Shown in pieces: positions 1 to 8,770 of a DNA stretch of 64,000 bases. Made by a program: the position numbers and the translations under genes. Numbering within the stretch: the stretch's first letter is position 1; the number at the start of each line of letters is the position of its first letter. The stretch is from a virus: positions 99,978 through 163,977 of IMG/VR virus record IMGVR_UViG_3300046096_000189. One strand, 5' to 3'. The notes beneath the pieces were generated by a model that searched no databases, had not been told where the DNA came from, and saw nothing but the letters and a program-made list of their open reading frames with translations.

Positions 1-220
1 CTACCGCCACACCATTCACCAAGAGCTTATTTTGCGGTGTTATAGACAAGTCATCTAATAAGGGCTTATTGGCGTGAGTATGATTAGTACCACTTCCGCC
101 AGTTCCACCTGTGCCATTAGACCCAGATTCACCTTCTATGTTCTTGGCTGAGTCATCAGTAGGCTTGATAACTCCAGAACGAAGTATGCGCCTTCTGCCA
201 GAGTCGTATCGTATATACAT
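1..220 (-). CDS. Partial tail-fibre/adaptor-like protein (5' end only)
   Basis: The gene starts at ATG 218-220, preceded by a GGAG ribosome site, and runs off the left edge, so only about 73 residues are visible. After a basic start (MYIRYDSGRRRILRSGVIKP) comes a Gly/Thr/Ser-rich linker and then NHTHANKPLLDDLSI followed by NKLLVNGVAV. Such flexible linkers with an H-x-H element are common in phage fibre and baseplate adaptor proteins, so a fibre or fibre-attachment role is inferred from composition. It is the last visible gene of the minus-strand virion block and starts 12 bases after the stop of the preceding gene. The C-terminus and true length are unknown. Confidence 0.55.
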   Translation of the reverse strand, partial: MYIRYDSGRRRILRSGVIKPTDDSAKNIEGESGSNGTGGTGGSGTNHTHANKPLLDDLSITPQNKLLVNGVAV

Positions 221-231
221 ACAAAACTCCT

Positions 232-633
232 TTAAGCAGCAGGTCTGTCATCAAAGCCATCTAATCTGATAACATTATCAGCCACATCACACACAGCGAA
301 CAAAGCTTCATTTCTGGAGAGAAGAATAAAGCTTCTGTTATAAACGGCATCAGGGTCTAGAATGATACCGCTTTCATACAAATCTTCTAAAGTAGGCTGG
401 GTCTTATCACTGACCCAGATTTTTACTTTAGACTGATTGGTATTGGCATTGGTGATGTTGATGGTTACATACACACTTAAAGACAACGCGTGTGTTCTGT
501 AAATTTCTTCGATCTGATTAACAGGTAAGACAGCCTTAGCTAAAAGACCTGTCTTGTTCTTATAGTCTTCAGAATCTATCTTGGTTACTCTAGAAGTAAA
601 CGGATCTTGATATCTAGAATTCAAACTACTCAT
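232..633 (-). CDS. Small virion-associated protein, function unknown
   Basis: A 133-residue protein, with no membrane segment or signal peptide visible. The middle (ALSLSVYVTINITNANTNQ) alternates hydrophobic and polar residues as in beta-sandwich virion adaptor proteins. The C-terminal part (NRSFILLSRNEALFAVCDVADNVIRL) resembles small phage proteins that decorate tails or attach fibres, but I recognise no specific family. It lies just upstream of the partial fibre-like gene, 12 bases apart, and the two probably share a transcript. A tail or baseplate role is inferred from position only. Confidence 0.5.
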   Translation of the reverse strand: MSSLNSRYQDPFTSRVTKIDSEDYKNKTGLLAKAVLPVNQIEEIYRTHALSLSVYVTINITNANTNQSKVKIWVSDKTQPTLEDLYESGIILDPDAVYNRSFILLSRNEALFAVCDVADNVIRLDGFDDRPAA

Positions 634-689
634 AGGGATCCTTTTGTTTTAAACGTCAGGTTTTCTTAAATTTGTCATAAGATTGATTA

Positions 690-1292
690 TTAAGACATGA
701 ACTTATGCGAACCAAACAGCACCGCAGTATCATGATCAAAGTGTATTCTTGATCTGATATCGTCTAGTATATCCATGCTTAACCAAGAATGAGTAGATGG
801 ATCATAGTTTTGACTGTCAGATACCTGACTTATATCCACAGGTAAAGTCAAAGCTAGAGTAAGATCTATACTCTCATTGGTGGGTTTCTTCTTATCAACA
901 TACAGCGCATAGTTGAGGCTTTCCAACTTATCTGTAATTACCTTCTCTATTGCAGAGTGAGGTATGCCATAACGGTCATTTAAGTCTTTAGTGACGTTGT
1001 GAGTTATCAGGAACGTAAGATCGTCGTTGCTTACTAAGTTATGCTGGATATCCTTAGCAAAGCAGATGGTGACCATAGGTTCTGGTTTGTCTTTAAAGAC
1101 CGCCAACACCCTCTGACTTACTTTATCGAAAAGAGTCGTAACTATAGATAGTTTAAAATGTTTATTTCTAACCATTTTATTCTTGTGTACAAGTTTAAAC
1201 TCTAGATACTTCAGTGAGTCAGGCATTAAAAAATGCAGATCATTGTTTTTGACTTTCTGAAGTCTTTTGTCAGAGGTGGTGAGTGTTGGCAT
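690..1292 (-). CDS. Hypothetical protein in virion block
   Basis: A 200-residue protein with a basic N-terminus (MPTLTTSDKRLQKVKNNDLH) and mixed alpha/beta composition. No known motif, membrane helix or signal peptide is visible. It starts 8 bases downstream of the stop of the inner-body-like gene (1301-2677), so the two are probably co-transcribed. The setting among baseplate-like and inner-body-like genes suggests a virion or assembly role. I do not recognise a family. Confidence 0.5.
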   Translation of the reverse strand: MPTLTTSDKRLQKVKNNDLHFLMPDSLKYLEFKLVHKNKMVRNKHFKLSIVTTLFDKVSQRVLAVFKDKPEPMVTICFAKDIQHNLVSNDDLTFLITHNVTKDLNDRYGIPHSAIEKVITDKLESLNYALYVDKKKPTNESIDLTLALTLPVDISQVSDSQNYDPSTHSWLSMDILDDIRSRIHFDHDTAVLFGSHKFMS

Positions 1293-1300
1293 GGTGCTTA

Positions 1301-2677
1301 TTAACGAGATTCTGTTTGACTTTGCTTAACAGCGGTTTTATGAACGTCGATAATTTCTTTTAGTAAATCTCTAACGTCTGCAAGAGTTCGATTGCAATAT
1401 GTAACATACAACGTAAAAACTTTACTATGATCAGCTGAAAAACTCGCTACAGCAGTCATCACTTTTGTGACAATGTGTTTCACACTATCGCTTGCCTCTT
1501 TAAATGCTTCCATATTTGACAGAGCTTCCAAACTTTTCTCAACTGCTGCGTATTTTATCTGCGAGGCAGTTATTTGCTGTGCTAAGCCTAAGTTAAAGAT
1601 TCCTAAATCATGAATAGCCGTTTCCAAACGGTTGTAAACACTCTCGGCTTCATGCAGTGTCATTGCGTGACTTACAGTATCGCTATATGAAACCTTAGCT
1701 TTATCATCGGTAACTTTAAAATTAAGTCCGGTGTATAAATAACATTCATCTATGGCGGGAACTTTTCTTTTTACATAAGCTATAATTTCATTTCTTGAAA
1801 ACATATTAAGAGCTTTAATAGTTTCAGGAATGAAGATGAAACTTTGACCGATATGCTCTTCTACTTTTTTATGAAAGTCTGTCTGCGATTTAAAACCATC
1901 TAACGTGCGAGCAAAGCTACTATGTCCGTCTACACTACTGAAATATTCCTGTAATGTGGCGAATTGTACAAGCATTTCACCTTCAGGAGTTGGTATATTA
2001 TCTTTTAATTTTGAGATAAAAGTTTCAAAATCCCTAGACAACTCTTTTATAAGATTATGACCAGAATAAACATCTTCAATAATCTTAAGTAAATCAGAAA
2101 TATTTATTTGTTTATTTAAGATATCAAAATGCCTGAGTTTAGAATTTTCATCGGCATTTTTAATCTGTAAAGCACTATTGATTCTTGATATGATATCAGG
2201 ATCGTAATGATTACCTGCTTGCTGCATCAAAGTTTTTAAAGCTTCGGCGTCTCGTTTTGTGACCTCTTCATTTTTCTTGATGTCGTCTTTTTTCTTAGAG
2301 AACAAACCTTTAATCCAACCCCAGATCTTGGCAAAAAAGTTTTTGATGGCTTTCCAAACTCTGGTAAAGAACCCATCTTCATTCTTCTCGTCTTTGTCTT
2401 CATCATCACTTTCAAGACTGACAGACGTAGCAGGTATATTCAATCTGGCTCTTATAGACTCTATAGCGATATCTGCGATCTGTTGAGCTTGATCAGAAGG
2501 ATTATCACCAAGGGCGTTTTGGATATCGTAATAGGTATCAGCCCCTTCAGACATATCTTCCATTTCCATATAGTCGTCAAAGATAGCATCTAAACTATCA
2601 TCGGTGTCTATAACGGGTCTGGAATCGGCTTCTGTCAATTCTACTTCTTCTAAAGCAACGGTATCAAAGAGTTTCAT
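1301..2677 (-). CDS. Inner-body-type virion protein with cleavable propeptide (candidate)
   Basis: A 458-residue protein with a very acidic N-terminal region (about residues 1-100) and then an aromatic amphipathic stretch, FFTRVWKAIKNFFAKIW, near residues 103-119, followed by a long helical region. The same plan occurs in the genes at 8769-10154, 10258-11649 and 11723-13105: an element like E-S-I-R-A-R-L-N-I-P (about 73-82), then S-L-E (87-89), then the W-rich helix. phiKZ inner-body proteins are known to lose propeptides after S/A-x-E, so E89 is a candidate cleavage site. The stop of the upstream gene (2674-2988) overlaps its start by 4 bases. The inner-body assignment is inferred from this shared architecture. 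Confidence 0.55.
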   Translation of the reverse strand: MKLFDTVALEEVELTEADSRPVIDTDDSLDAIFDDYMEMEDMSEGADTYYDIQNALGDNPSDQAQQIADIAIESIRARLNIPATSVSLESDDEDKDEKNEDGFFTRVWKAIKNFFAKIWGWIKGLFSKKKDDIKKNEEVTKRDAEALKTLMQQAGNHYDPDIISRINSALQIKNADENSKLRHFDILNKQINISDLLKIIEDVYSGHNLIKELSRDFETFISKLKDNIPTPEGEMLVQFATLQEYFSSVDGHSSFARTLDGFKSQTDFHKKVEEHIGQSFIFIPETIKALNMFSRNEIIAYVKRKVPAIDECYLYTGLNFKVTDDKAKVSYSDTVSHAMTLHEAESVYNRLETAIHDLGIFNLGLAQQITASQIKYAAVEKSLEALSNMEAFKEASDSVKHIVTKVMTAVASFSADHSKVFTLYVTYCNRTLADVRDLLKEIIDVHKTAVKQSQTESR

Positions 2678-2988
2678 TTTTTCACCTTAATTTTTACGAA
2701 CAGCAAATCAAAAGCTGTCTTGTCGATACAAATTATTTCACCTGTCTCTACACAACGAAGTTCATAGATAGATTTTCCTGAACCATTTCGCTTCATACTC
2801 ACCAGCTCAAAATAGATATCCATAGCTTTGGTATCTACTTCATACTTAGCGCTATACGAAGAAACAGGCAGAGCTTTGGCAGAAGCCAGTGTTTCACCAG
2901 ATATCTTGTCTGAATTGAAACTGACAGATATACCCATATCCACAGGTTTACCTGTCAAGTGACTTTGAAGTCTTTTTATAAAATTCAT
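2674..2988 (-). CDS. Small hypothetical protein
   Basis: A 104-residue protein rich in beta-prone segments, ending in a basic tail (FDLLFVKIKVKK). Its stop overlaps the start of the inner-body-like gene by 4 bases (ATGA type), and its start follows the 2991-4400 gene by 2 bases, so it is tightly embedded in a virion operon and probably translationally coupled. I recognise no family. It could be a small baseplate component or an assembly factor. Confidence 0.5.
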   Translation of the reverse strand: MNFIKRLQSHLTGKPVDMGISVSFNSDKISGETLASAKALPVSSYSAKYEVDTKAMDIYFELVSMKRNGSGKSIYELRCVETGEIICIDKTAFDLLFVKIKVKK

Positions 2989-2990
2989 GA

Positions 2991-4400
2991 TCAGAACTTA
3001 CCTAAGGTTTCGCCAAAGACTTTTTTAGGTTTCTTTGGGTTGGGTTTCACAGCCAGAGTCAATGAAGCTGATGTGGCATGTTTGTATGAGGTTGATATGT
3101 TACCAGATAGACTTATCATCACATGCACATGTAATACCACACCTTCTAACTGAACCAGATCGTCGCCCTCATAGTAAACATATTTACATGGCATGCCAGG
3201 ATAAATCAATTCATGTTTACAGTTTTCCCACACTAGATCTAACCTAGCTGTGCTTTTATAAGCTAGCTTGGTGTATTCTAAGTATGGATTCTGAGAGATT
3301 CTTCCAGAAGTCACAGGACCATAGTTCAGATCATCATCTCTTTCTTTTATAGCTGACTCGTGGTTAAGAGAAGCCCTCTTACCTATAGGACCCTCTTCCT
3401 GCATTTCTACAGGCTTAGTCATAAAGGCTCTGGCGTCAGCCATCCTAAATCCCACCCCTTGGTTCATATAGTTGACTTCAGCATCATCAGAGTATTGCTT
3501 ACTAGATGTAGCTATGATCTTCAACCCATCGCCTTCTTTCTTGAAGGTTCTGTTTATACCAGGTAGTTTAAAGTTAGGTACAGAGAAGATAGTCAGATTA
3601 GGTTTACCTGATTTAAATCTACCTGTGTCGTACAGAGGATAGACAAACCAAAGTCTTTTATCATCCCACACTTGAAAATACGTACCTAAACCTTCAGGAT
3701 AAACACCACCCATTTTCTCTTGTAGAAACGTAGGTAATGCTGTTATGCCAGTAAAGCTAGGTATGGTGACGTGATCACGTTTGGCTGAGTTATTGCTCTT
3801 GATGATATCTAAGCCATCCAAAGCAGGTTTACCATCTATAGTGATCTTTTTACTTTCACTTACAAGTACGGCTTCAAGCACATCGGCTGTGCTTGTTTTT
3901 TTGAACACGCCGGATGTGGTCTTGATACGGAGTACTTCTAGAGATCTGTTATAGATCTCTAGCTTAACAGTAGTGAAATCACTGCGGTTAAGAGTATCTA
4001 TAGACATTCCGTCGTACTGGGAACCTGATACCTTCATATTAGCATCAGTTAGGAATATAGCTTTATATTTCTCTATTCTAATCTTTTCATCAGGTCTAAC
4101 AGAAGCTGACTCATCTTCAAGCTGTATTCTCTTTACAGTAACTTCAAGGTTATTCCTAAAAGGGAATACTCTTTTAACGTAGTCACCAAGAGGCACTTGC
4201 ATCTGGATGATAGTCCTGTCAGCTATGTTGTTGACATAGTCTCTCTCTATATCCAGAGACACAAGTTTATGTACATTGATGTCATCTACTTCTGTACTGA
4301 TGATAACTCTGTATTCAAAAGATGTCTTACCTGTGCCATTACCCAATATAGCAGACACATCTTTCCATATGGGTGTTTGTTCTATGCTTTCATAAGGCAT
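2991..4400 (-). CDS. Probable baseplate hub-like structural protein
   Basis: A 469-residue protein. The N-terminal 100 residues (FEYRVIISTEVDDINVHKLVSLDIERDY, then IIQMQVPLGDYVKRVFPFRNNLEVTVKR) read like the beta-barrel start of tail hub proteins, where a position- and tension-type domain opens with short antiparallel strands. The middle holds aromatic strands (QVWDDKRLWFVYPLYDTGRF), and the C-terminus has a barrel-like segment about binding height (YPGMPCKYVYYEGDDLVQLEGVV) before a Lys/Pro-rich tail. The hub call is inferred from pattern and neighbourhood; no motif is decisive. It overlaps the 4400-5014 gene at a single base. Confidence 0.45.
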   Translation of the reverse strand: MPYESIEQTPIWKDVSAILGNGTGKTSFEYRVIISTEVDDINVHKLVSLDIERDYVNNIADRTIIQMQVPLGDYVKRVFPFRNNLEVTVKRIQLEDESASVRPDEKIRIEKYKAIFLTDANMKVSGSQYDGMSIDTLNRSDFTTVKLEIYNRSLEVLRIKTTSGVFKKTSTADVLEAVLVSESKKITIDGKPALDGLDIIKSNNSAKRDHVTIPSFTGITALPTFLQEKMGGVYPEGLGTYFQVWDDKRLWFVYPLYDTGRFKSGKPNLTIFSVPNFKLPGINRTFKKEGDGLKIIATSSKQYSDDAEVNYMNQGVGFRMADARAFMTKPVEMQEEGPIGKRASLNHESAIKERDDDLNYGPVTSGRISQNPYLEYTKLAYKSTARLDLVWENCKHELIYPGMPCKYVYYEGDDLVQLEGVVLHVHVMISLSGNISTSYKHATSASLTLAVKPNPKKPKKVFGETLGKF

Positions 4401-5014
4401 CAGTATCTCCTATACCCTATCATGCGATCTTTAAAGAACTCACCCAGACTTTCTCTTTCCGGTACTTTTTCTTGTTCATTAATATTGCTGATATGAGTTA
4501 CACCATTTTCATCTACTTTGACATTATCAGTACCTAGGTACTTATTCAGACTATCCTGTCTAAAGAAGTTCTGTCTGGTAACAGCTGACAAACCAGCCAT
4601 ATGTCTGGCTATCAAAGAGTTAGCCTGGTCTCTTGAAAATTGATGCACAGCATGCTCATAGACAGCTGTGGCAAAGGTATCCATGTCAACAAGATCATCT
4701 ATAGGAGCGTTACCTATATTGATACCATACTCCAACTGTTCTTTCCAAGCAGATAGATGCTTGCTGATAAAGTCATAGATGATAGGTAGATCAGAGTAAT
4801 TAACTATCTTAACCAAAGTACCTTCTCGATGGTAATCCACCATCTTAGAGATAGATAGGTAAGTAGTCAACCACTCTTTCTTGATGTTTTCATCATCTCT
4901 TTTATTACCAGAGACTCTGACACCAGTTCTCCTCAGTTGTTCCACAGACATGGATTCCAACAAAGGCACCCTGGCCAAAAATAAATATTCCCAGATGTTC
5001 TTTGTGGTATCCAT
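4400..5014 (-). CDS. Hypothetical virion/assembly protein
   Basis: A 204-residue, mostly helical protein (EYLFLARVPLLESMSVEQLRRTGVRV; HAVHQFSRDQANSLIARHMAGLS). It is packed between two larger structural genes, overlapping the hub-like gene by one base and starting 8 bases after the 5023-6396 stop. No catalytic motif or membrane segment is visible. Its small helical form would fit a T4 gp53-type wedge subunit or an assembly factor, but this is only a guess from context. Confidence 0.45.
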   Translation of the reverse strand: MDTTKNIWEYLFLARVPLLESMSVEQLRRTGVRVSGNKRDDENIKKEWLTTYLSISKMVDYHREGTLVKIVNYSDLPIIYDFISKHLSAWKEQLEYGINIGNAPIDDLVDMDTFATAVYEHAVHQFSRDQANSLIARHMAGLSAVTRQNFFRQDSLNKYLGTDNVKVDENGVTHISNINEQEKVPERESLGEFFKDRMIGYRRY

Positions 5015-5022
5015 GATTGATC

Positions 5023-6396
5023 TTAGCTGTAAAGTGAAATGGAAGCTTCTTTCAGAAGTGTTAACAGGATAGGTCCGTAATAGAACTGCTCCAAACGAGA
5101 CCAGCTTCTGTACTTGTCTATCAGTTTCTGTAACATATCCATATCCAAAGCGTTTCCCTGTAGATAATCTTTAGTGAGTATCTCAAGTACAGACTTTGAA
5201 GCTGTGTTGTTATAGAACGCAGCAGACAGCACATAGTAGTCATCTATCAATACAGGATGGATGACAGGTATAGAAGCTGTAGCTGTTACGTAGCTATCTG
5301 TGATCAGACTAGCTAAAGATCCCTGACGACTCTTGGTTTCTTTGATCAGAAGAGTTGCATCTACAGTCTTAGGTAAGACATCGTAGGTTCCAAAAGTAGT
5401 TTCATCTGGTTGAACAGGGTAAACTAACTGCTGAATGCTGCTCAAAGCAAAACCGTGTAGATAACTGTTTCTGGTCAGTATTTTCTTACTTATCAGACCC
5501 ATACGGGCATTACCATAAGAGAGTAGGTCAAAGTCTCTCTCAACCATGGCTTTCCAGAACTGATTTTGAGACATGTAGTATTCACGCTCATTAGGTAATT
5601 CTCTCAGTTCTTTAAGCTCAGGTGCGTCTTGACTGTCTACTATCTGTGTCAGATAGCCTACTATAAAAGTATCGTAGATAGATACCTCTTGACCAGGTAA
5701 TACCAGAGTACCATGTTTAATGCTAAAGAACTGTTTGAAGTAGTCTCTTACAATAGTTACGTAAGCATCAGATACATTCAGCAGTTTTTGATTTTCTTCA
5801 GCTTTCAATAGAGGCTGGAGTCCATCTATCAGTCTGTCTTTTCTGAAAAAGAATTCTCTGGTAACTTTATTACCAAGAGAAGTAACCAGATCAGCTATGG
5901 TAGTAGAGTCTGTATATCCTACCATCACGTAATCCATGTAAAACACAGAGTCTCTGTTAAAAGACTTTCTCTCTGTGTTAGTTACACGGAACAGACCCAT
6001 CTTCTTATCGCCAGCGTCTGATGTGAAGTAGTCATTCACATTAGGTAGCACAGATCCATACACGTTACCGCTGCCAGTCACTGACATAAAACCAGTGGTG
6101 GTATCGTTAGATTCTGTCAGAGGTGTAGTTACCCTGATTTCAAAATTATGGATCTTGGTGTATTGTTGGTAGATATCTGGTTCAGCAGCATCTACCTCTC
6201 TAAGGTCATTGTGCTCAGCTACCACTTGACTGAAGTAATCCACAGTCCATGGGGCACCTTCTACATAAGCTATCAGTGATTTAACAGCCGTTACTTTATC
6301 ATCTGTGACAAGACCTTGATAGCTTGTAGGTTCTATCTTAGGTATATTAATCTTGACACTGGGGGATGATGCAGGGTTGTGTTTAGCGATACCCAT
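5023..6396 (-). CDS. Virion structural protein (unassigned)
   Basis: A 457-residue protein with Thr/Ser/Val-rich beta segments in the N-terminal third (GFMSVTGSGNVYGSVLPNVN) and a helical C-terminal third (SVLEILTKDYLQGNALDMDM). No enzyme motif is visible. It starts 92 bases downstream of the 6489-8168 gene, and the gap holds a strong hairpin terminator, so it probably begins a new transcript. The position between hub-like and other large structural genes supports a tail or baseplate role, not further defined. Confidence 0.45.
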   Translation of the reverse strand: MGIAKHNPASSPSVKINIPKIEPTSYQGLVTDDKVTAVKSLIAYVEGAPWTVDYFSQVVAEHNDLREVDAAEPDIYQQYTKIHNFEIRVTTPLTESNDTTTGFMSVTGSGNVYGSVLPNVNDYFTSDAGDKKMGLFRVTNTERKSFNRDSVFYMDYVMVGYTDSTTIADLVTSLGNKVTREFFFRKDRLIDGLQPLLKAEENQKLLNVSDAYVTIVRDYFKQFFSIKHGTLVLPGQEVSIYDTFIVGYLTQIVDSQDAPELKELRELPNEREYYMSQNQFWKAMVERDFDLLSYGNARMGLISKKILTRNSYLHGFALSSIQQLVYPVQPDETTFGTYDVLPKTVDATLLIKETKSRQGSLASLITDSYVTATASIPVIHPVLIDDYYVLSAAFYNNTASKSVLEILTKDYLQGNALDMDMLQKLIDKYRSWSRLEQFYYGPILLTLLKEASISLYS

Positions 6397-6448
6397 ATCT
6401 CGTCCTTTAAAAATACGTCATAACATTGCTGGACTCAATAAAGAAATT

Positions 6449-6486
6449 AAAGACACACCCGGCCTCTATGGCTCGGGTGTGTCTTT
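6449..6486 (-). terminator. Hairpin terminator after 6489-8168 gene
   Basis: AAAGACACACCC and its complement GGGTGTGTCTTT enclose a short GGCC-rich loop. On the minus strand it directly follows the stop of the 6489-8168 gene and precedes T-rich sequence. Confidence 0.8.
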
Positions 6487-6488
6487 AA

Positions 6489-8168
6489 TCAGTCGTTGAG
6501 ATGATTATCTCTAATAGTGATAATGCCGTTTACTTGAACAGTGTTAAAACCTATTCGATTACGTCTGTAGTTTTCCACCATAAGTGGATCCAGTCCGTCA
6601 AATATAGAATTAAACTGAGTGCTCGGGAAATAGTTACCCTGCAATCCAGTTCCGTGATAGTTAGCACCAGGGTTAATCTGATAATTATTATTACCAGGTC
6701 TATATCCTGTCAGTATGCGATAGGTCTCACTAAAGTGGAAATCAGAGATTCTATTTAAATCACCAAGATTATTAAAATCAGGATGGTTTTTCAGAAGTTC
6801 ATTCAGAGCACCTATGATCTTAACAAAGACTTTGGGATTGTTCCTTAGCCTTCGTATGGCATCACTATCTAAGTAACTGATGTCAGTCACTAAAGACAGC
6901 CTGATGCGATGTTGGTTTCTGAGATTAAGGTCAGTAAGTGATTTTATATTTAAACTGCTATCACATGTCAGAATAGGTGACGTGGTTAAAGTATCATTTC
7001 TATACAGATTCACTTGAACTATAGACCTAAACCTCTGGCATATGTACTGATACTCACCAGCTATTAACCAATCTAAAAGATCCTGATCTAAGACTATTGG
7101 ATCTAGTTCTTTTAAATTCAGTAAAGTTTTTCTATCATTCTCTACTTGAGTAAGAGCCATTAGGACAGTACCTGTACCAGGCATAGCCTGAGGTATGACA
7201 TAATCATCAAACTCAGGTAGCTTAATATAAGCTTGTGGATCTACTATGGCATTCATAGTGGTATCGTATTCGAAGGCTCTCATGGCGTAGAGACTGCCTT
7301 GGAAACTCAAAACCATCTTATTCAAATCCACACTTGTGTCTGTAAAGGCTGTATAGGCAAAGGGTAGTAACTGGTTATGCACCATGACTGGATATCTTAC
7401 ATGACAAGCATAAGGTTTGTCATACGTAAGCTTATAGTTCAAAGTAACAGTCCAGATACCTTTGTCATTATCTTTCTCTGGTTTGTCAGGTAAAGGTTCA
7501 AAATCGTAATAACCAAAGACCCTGGTTTGAGTTTCAGCTATGCCTAATCTGGCATCTTTACCTACCAGATCACCTATCAGGGTAAGTCTATCTGTGGATT
7601 TACTCTTAAAGTATTCCACAAAACCTTCGTTATAGGGTTCTATGGCTTCTCTCTGAGTGTAGATATCTTTAAGCAATATCAGTATTTCAGCAGGTAATAG
7701 ATAGTGATACTTGATCACATGTGTATTGACATCCCTCATCTGAGATATCCTTAACCGCATGTCATCTCTCCACCTCATAGCCTCAGTCCTGCTATGAGTC
7801 CTGTACCGCATGGTGATCTTAAGCTCTACCTTGGTATATAGAGGTACCACAGCCACGCCTAGGGCTTTGTCTAAGAAAACAGGCTGAGCGCCATAACCAT
7901 GCACAGACGAAGTAGCTACGTTATCTATGTCGTGATCTTCTTCTACTTCAATAAAGATAGCTTTAGTAGTATCGAAAGAAGCAAATCTATCAGCAGATGA
8001 GTTTAACTCACTACCTGCTGTCCTCATACGCTCAGTTTCACCAGGATAAAACACAGGTGTATCGGTGGGTATCTTGGTGACAGCTTTAACTTGATTAACG
8101 ATATCTATAACCACAGGTCTGGATATAGCCTGAGATGTCTCAGGTAAAGTCATGCTGATCTTAGGCAT
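6489..8168 (-). CDS. Large virion structural protein (unassigned, baseplate region)
   Basis: A 559-residue protein with mixed beta and helical segments. The region around residues 110-170 is Arg-rich (KITMRYRTHSRTEAMRW). The C-terminus is Asn/Gly/Tyr-rich (RPGNNNYQINPGANYHGTG) and ends in a strand-like VQVNGIITIRD. No catalytic motif, membrane segment or signal peptide is seen. It starts 1 base after the stop of the papain-like gene upstream (8170-8685), so the two are co-transcribed, and it ends at a strong hairpin. A structural role is inferred from size, composition and place in the virion block. Confidence 0.45.
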   Translation of the reverse strand: MPKISMTLPETSQAISRPVVIDIVNQVKAVTKIPTDTPVFYPGETERMRTAGSELNSSADRFASFDTTKAIFIEVEEDHDIDNVATSSVHGYGAQPVFLDKALGVAVVPLYTKVELKITMRYRTHSRTEAMRWRDDMRLRISQMRDVNTHVIKYHYLLPAEILILLKDIYTQREAIEPYNEGFVEYFKSKSTDRLTLIGDLVGKDARLGIAETQTRVFGYYDFEPLPDKPEKDNDKGIWTVTLNYKLTYDKPYACHVRYPVMVHNQLLPFAYTAFTDTSVDLNKMVLSFQGSLYAMRAFEYDTTMNAIVDPQAYIKLPEFDDYVIPQAMPGTGTVLMALTQVENDRKTLLNLKELDPIVLDQDLLDWLIAGEYQYICQRFRSIVQVNLYRNDTLTTSPILTCDSSLNIKSLTDLNLRNQHRIRLSLVTDISYLDSDAIRRLRNNPKVFVKIIGALNELLKNHPDFNNLGDLNRISDFHFSETYRILTGYRPGNNNYQINPGANYHGTGLQGNYFPSTQFNSIFDGLDPLMVENYRRNRIGFNTVQVNGIITIRDNHLND

Positions 8169-8169
8169 A

Positions 8170-8685
8170 TCACCAACTTTCTAAGGCTGTTTGTGTTTTC
8201 TGTACAAACGGAGAAGACTTGGTCACACCGTAGTTTTCCCTGTCTTTGATATTTACTTCACAGAGATTCAACTTCTTAAAGACTTTTTTGAAAAAAGAAA
8301 TGTCGTAGATCTCTGGAAAATCGAATTGACCTGAAGTCAAATCATAGATGGTCGTATTGATTAAAACCACTACGTGACCTGATCTAGGGTTAAGCCTACC
8401 AAACTTAAGAGCGTCGTTCTTAACTCTAACCAATCTTTTATTCTCATCGTCATCTGGTATCTCAGTGATGAGTTTAAAAGCATAGTCGTGAGCTGCTTCA
8501 CCTTCAATTGTTTTATTAAAAGAAGATCCGCCTAATATGTCACAGGGTATGTCTTTAGTGACTAACTTTCTTCTGAGATATTCGGATGCATAAGAGCAGT
8601 AACCGGTACCTCTGTGATCTGCTATATAAGGATGTTCTTCCCTGACTTCTTTCATAGAAGCAAGGACTTCTTCGTGTTGTATCAT
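8170..8685 (-). CDS. Papain-fold-like protein with Cys-His-Asp pattern
   Basis: A 171-residue protein. Residues 27-36 (TGYCSYASEY) place Cys30 at the start of a helix, residues 103-109 (GHVVVLI) place His104 at a strand start, and YDLTSGQF (114-121) places Asp115 and Gln120 behind it. Cys in a helix, then His, then Asp before Q-F is the order seen in papain-like peptidases, transglutaminases and related toxin domains. This is fold-level inference; substrate and activity are unknown. It is followed after 1 base by the 6489-8168 structural gene. It could be a virion-processing enzyme, an injected effector or an inactive structural derivative. Confidence 0.45.
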   Translation of the reverse strand: MIQHEEVLASMKEVREEHPYIADHRGTGYCSYASEYLRRKLVTKDIPCDILGGSSFNKTIEGEAAHDYAFKLITEIPDDDENKRLVRVKNDALKFGRLNPRSGHVVVLINTTIYDLTSGQFDFPEIYDISFFKKVFKKLNLCEVNIKDRENYGVTKSSPFVQKTQTALESW

Positions 8686-8734
8686 GTCTATCCAAGCCTA
8701 TTAGATTTGTTCATAGGATAGCTTAGAAATAAAT

Positions 8735-8770
8735 GACTGTAAAGAGACGGATATCCGTCTCTTTACAGTC
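8735..8770 (-). terminator. 36-base perfect palindrome, terminator of 8769-10154 gene
   Basis: A perfect inverted repeat without a loop (GACTGTAAAGAGACGGAT and its complement) that overlaps the stop codon of the inner-body-like gene. It probably terminates that gene's transcript and separates it from the 8170-8685 gene. Confidence 0.7.
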
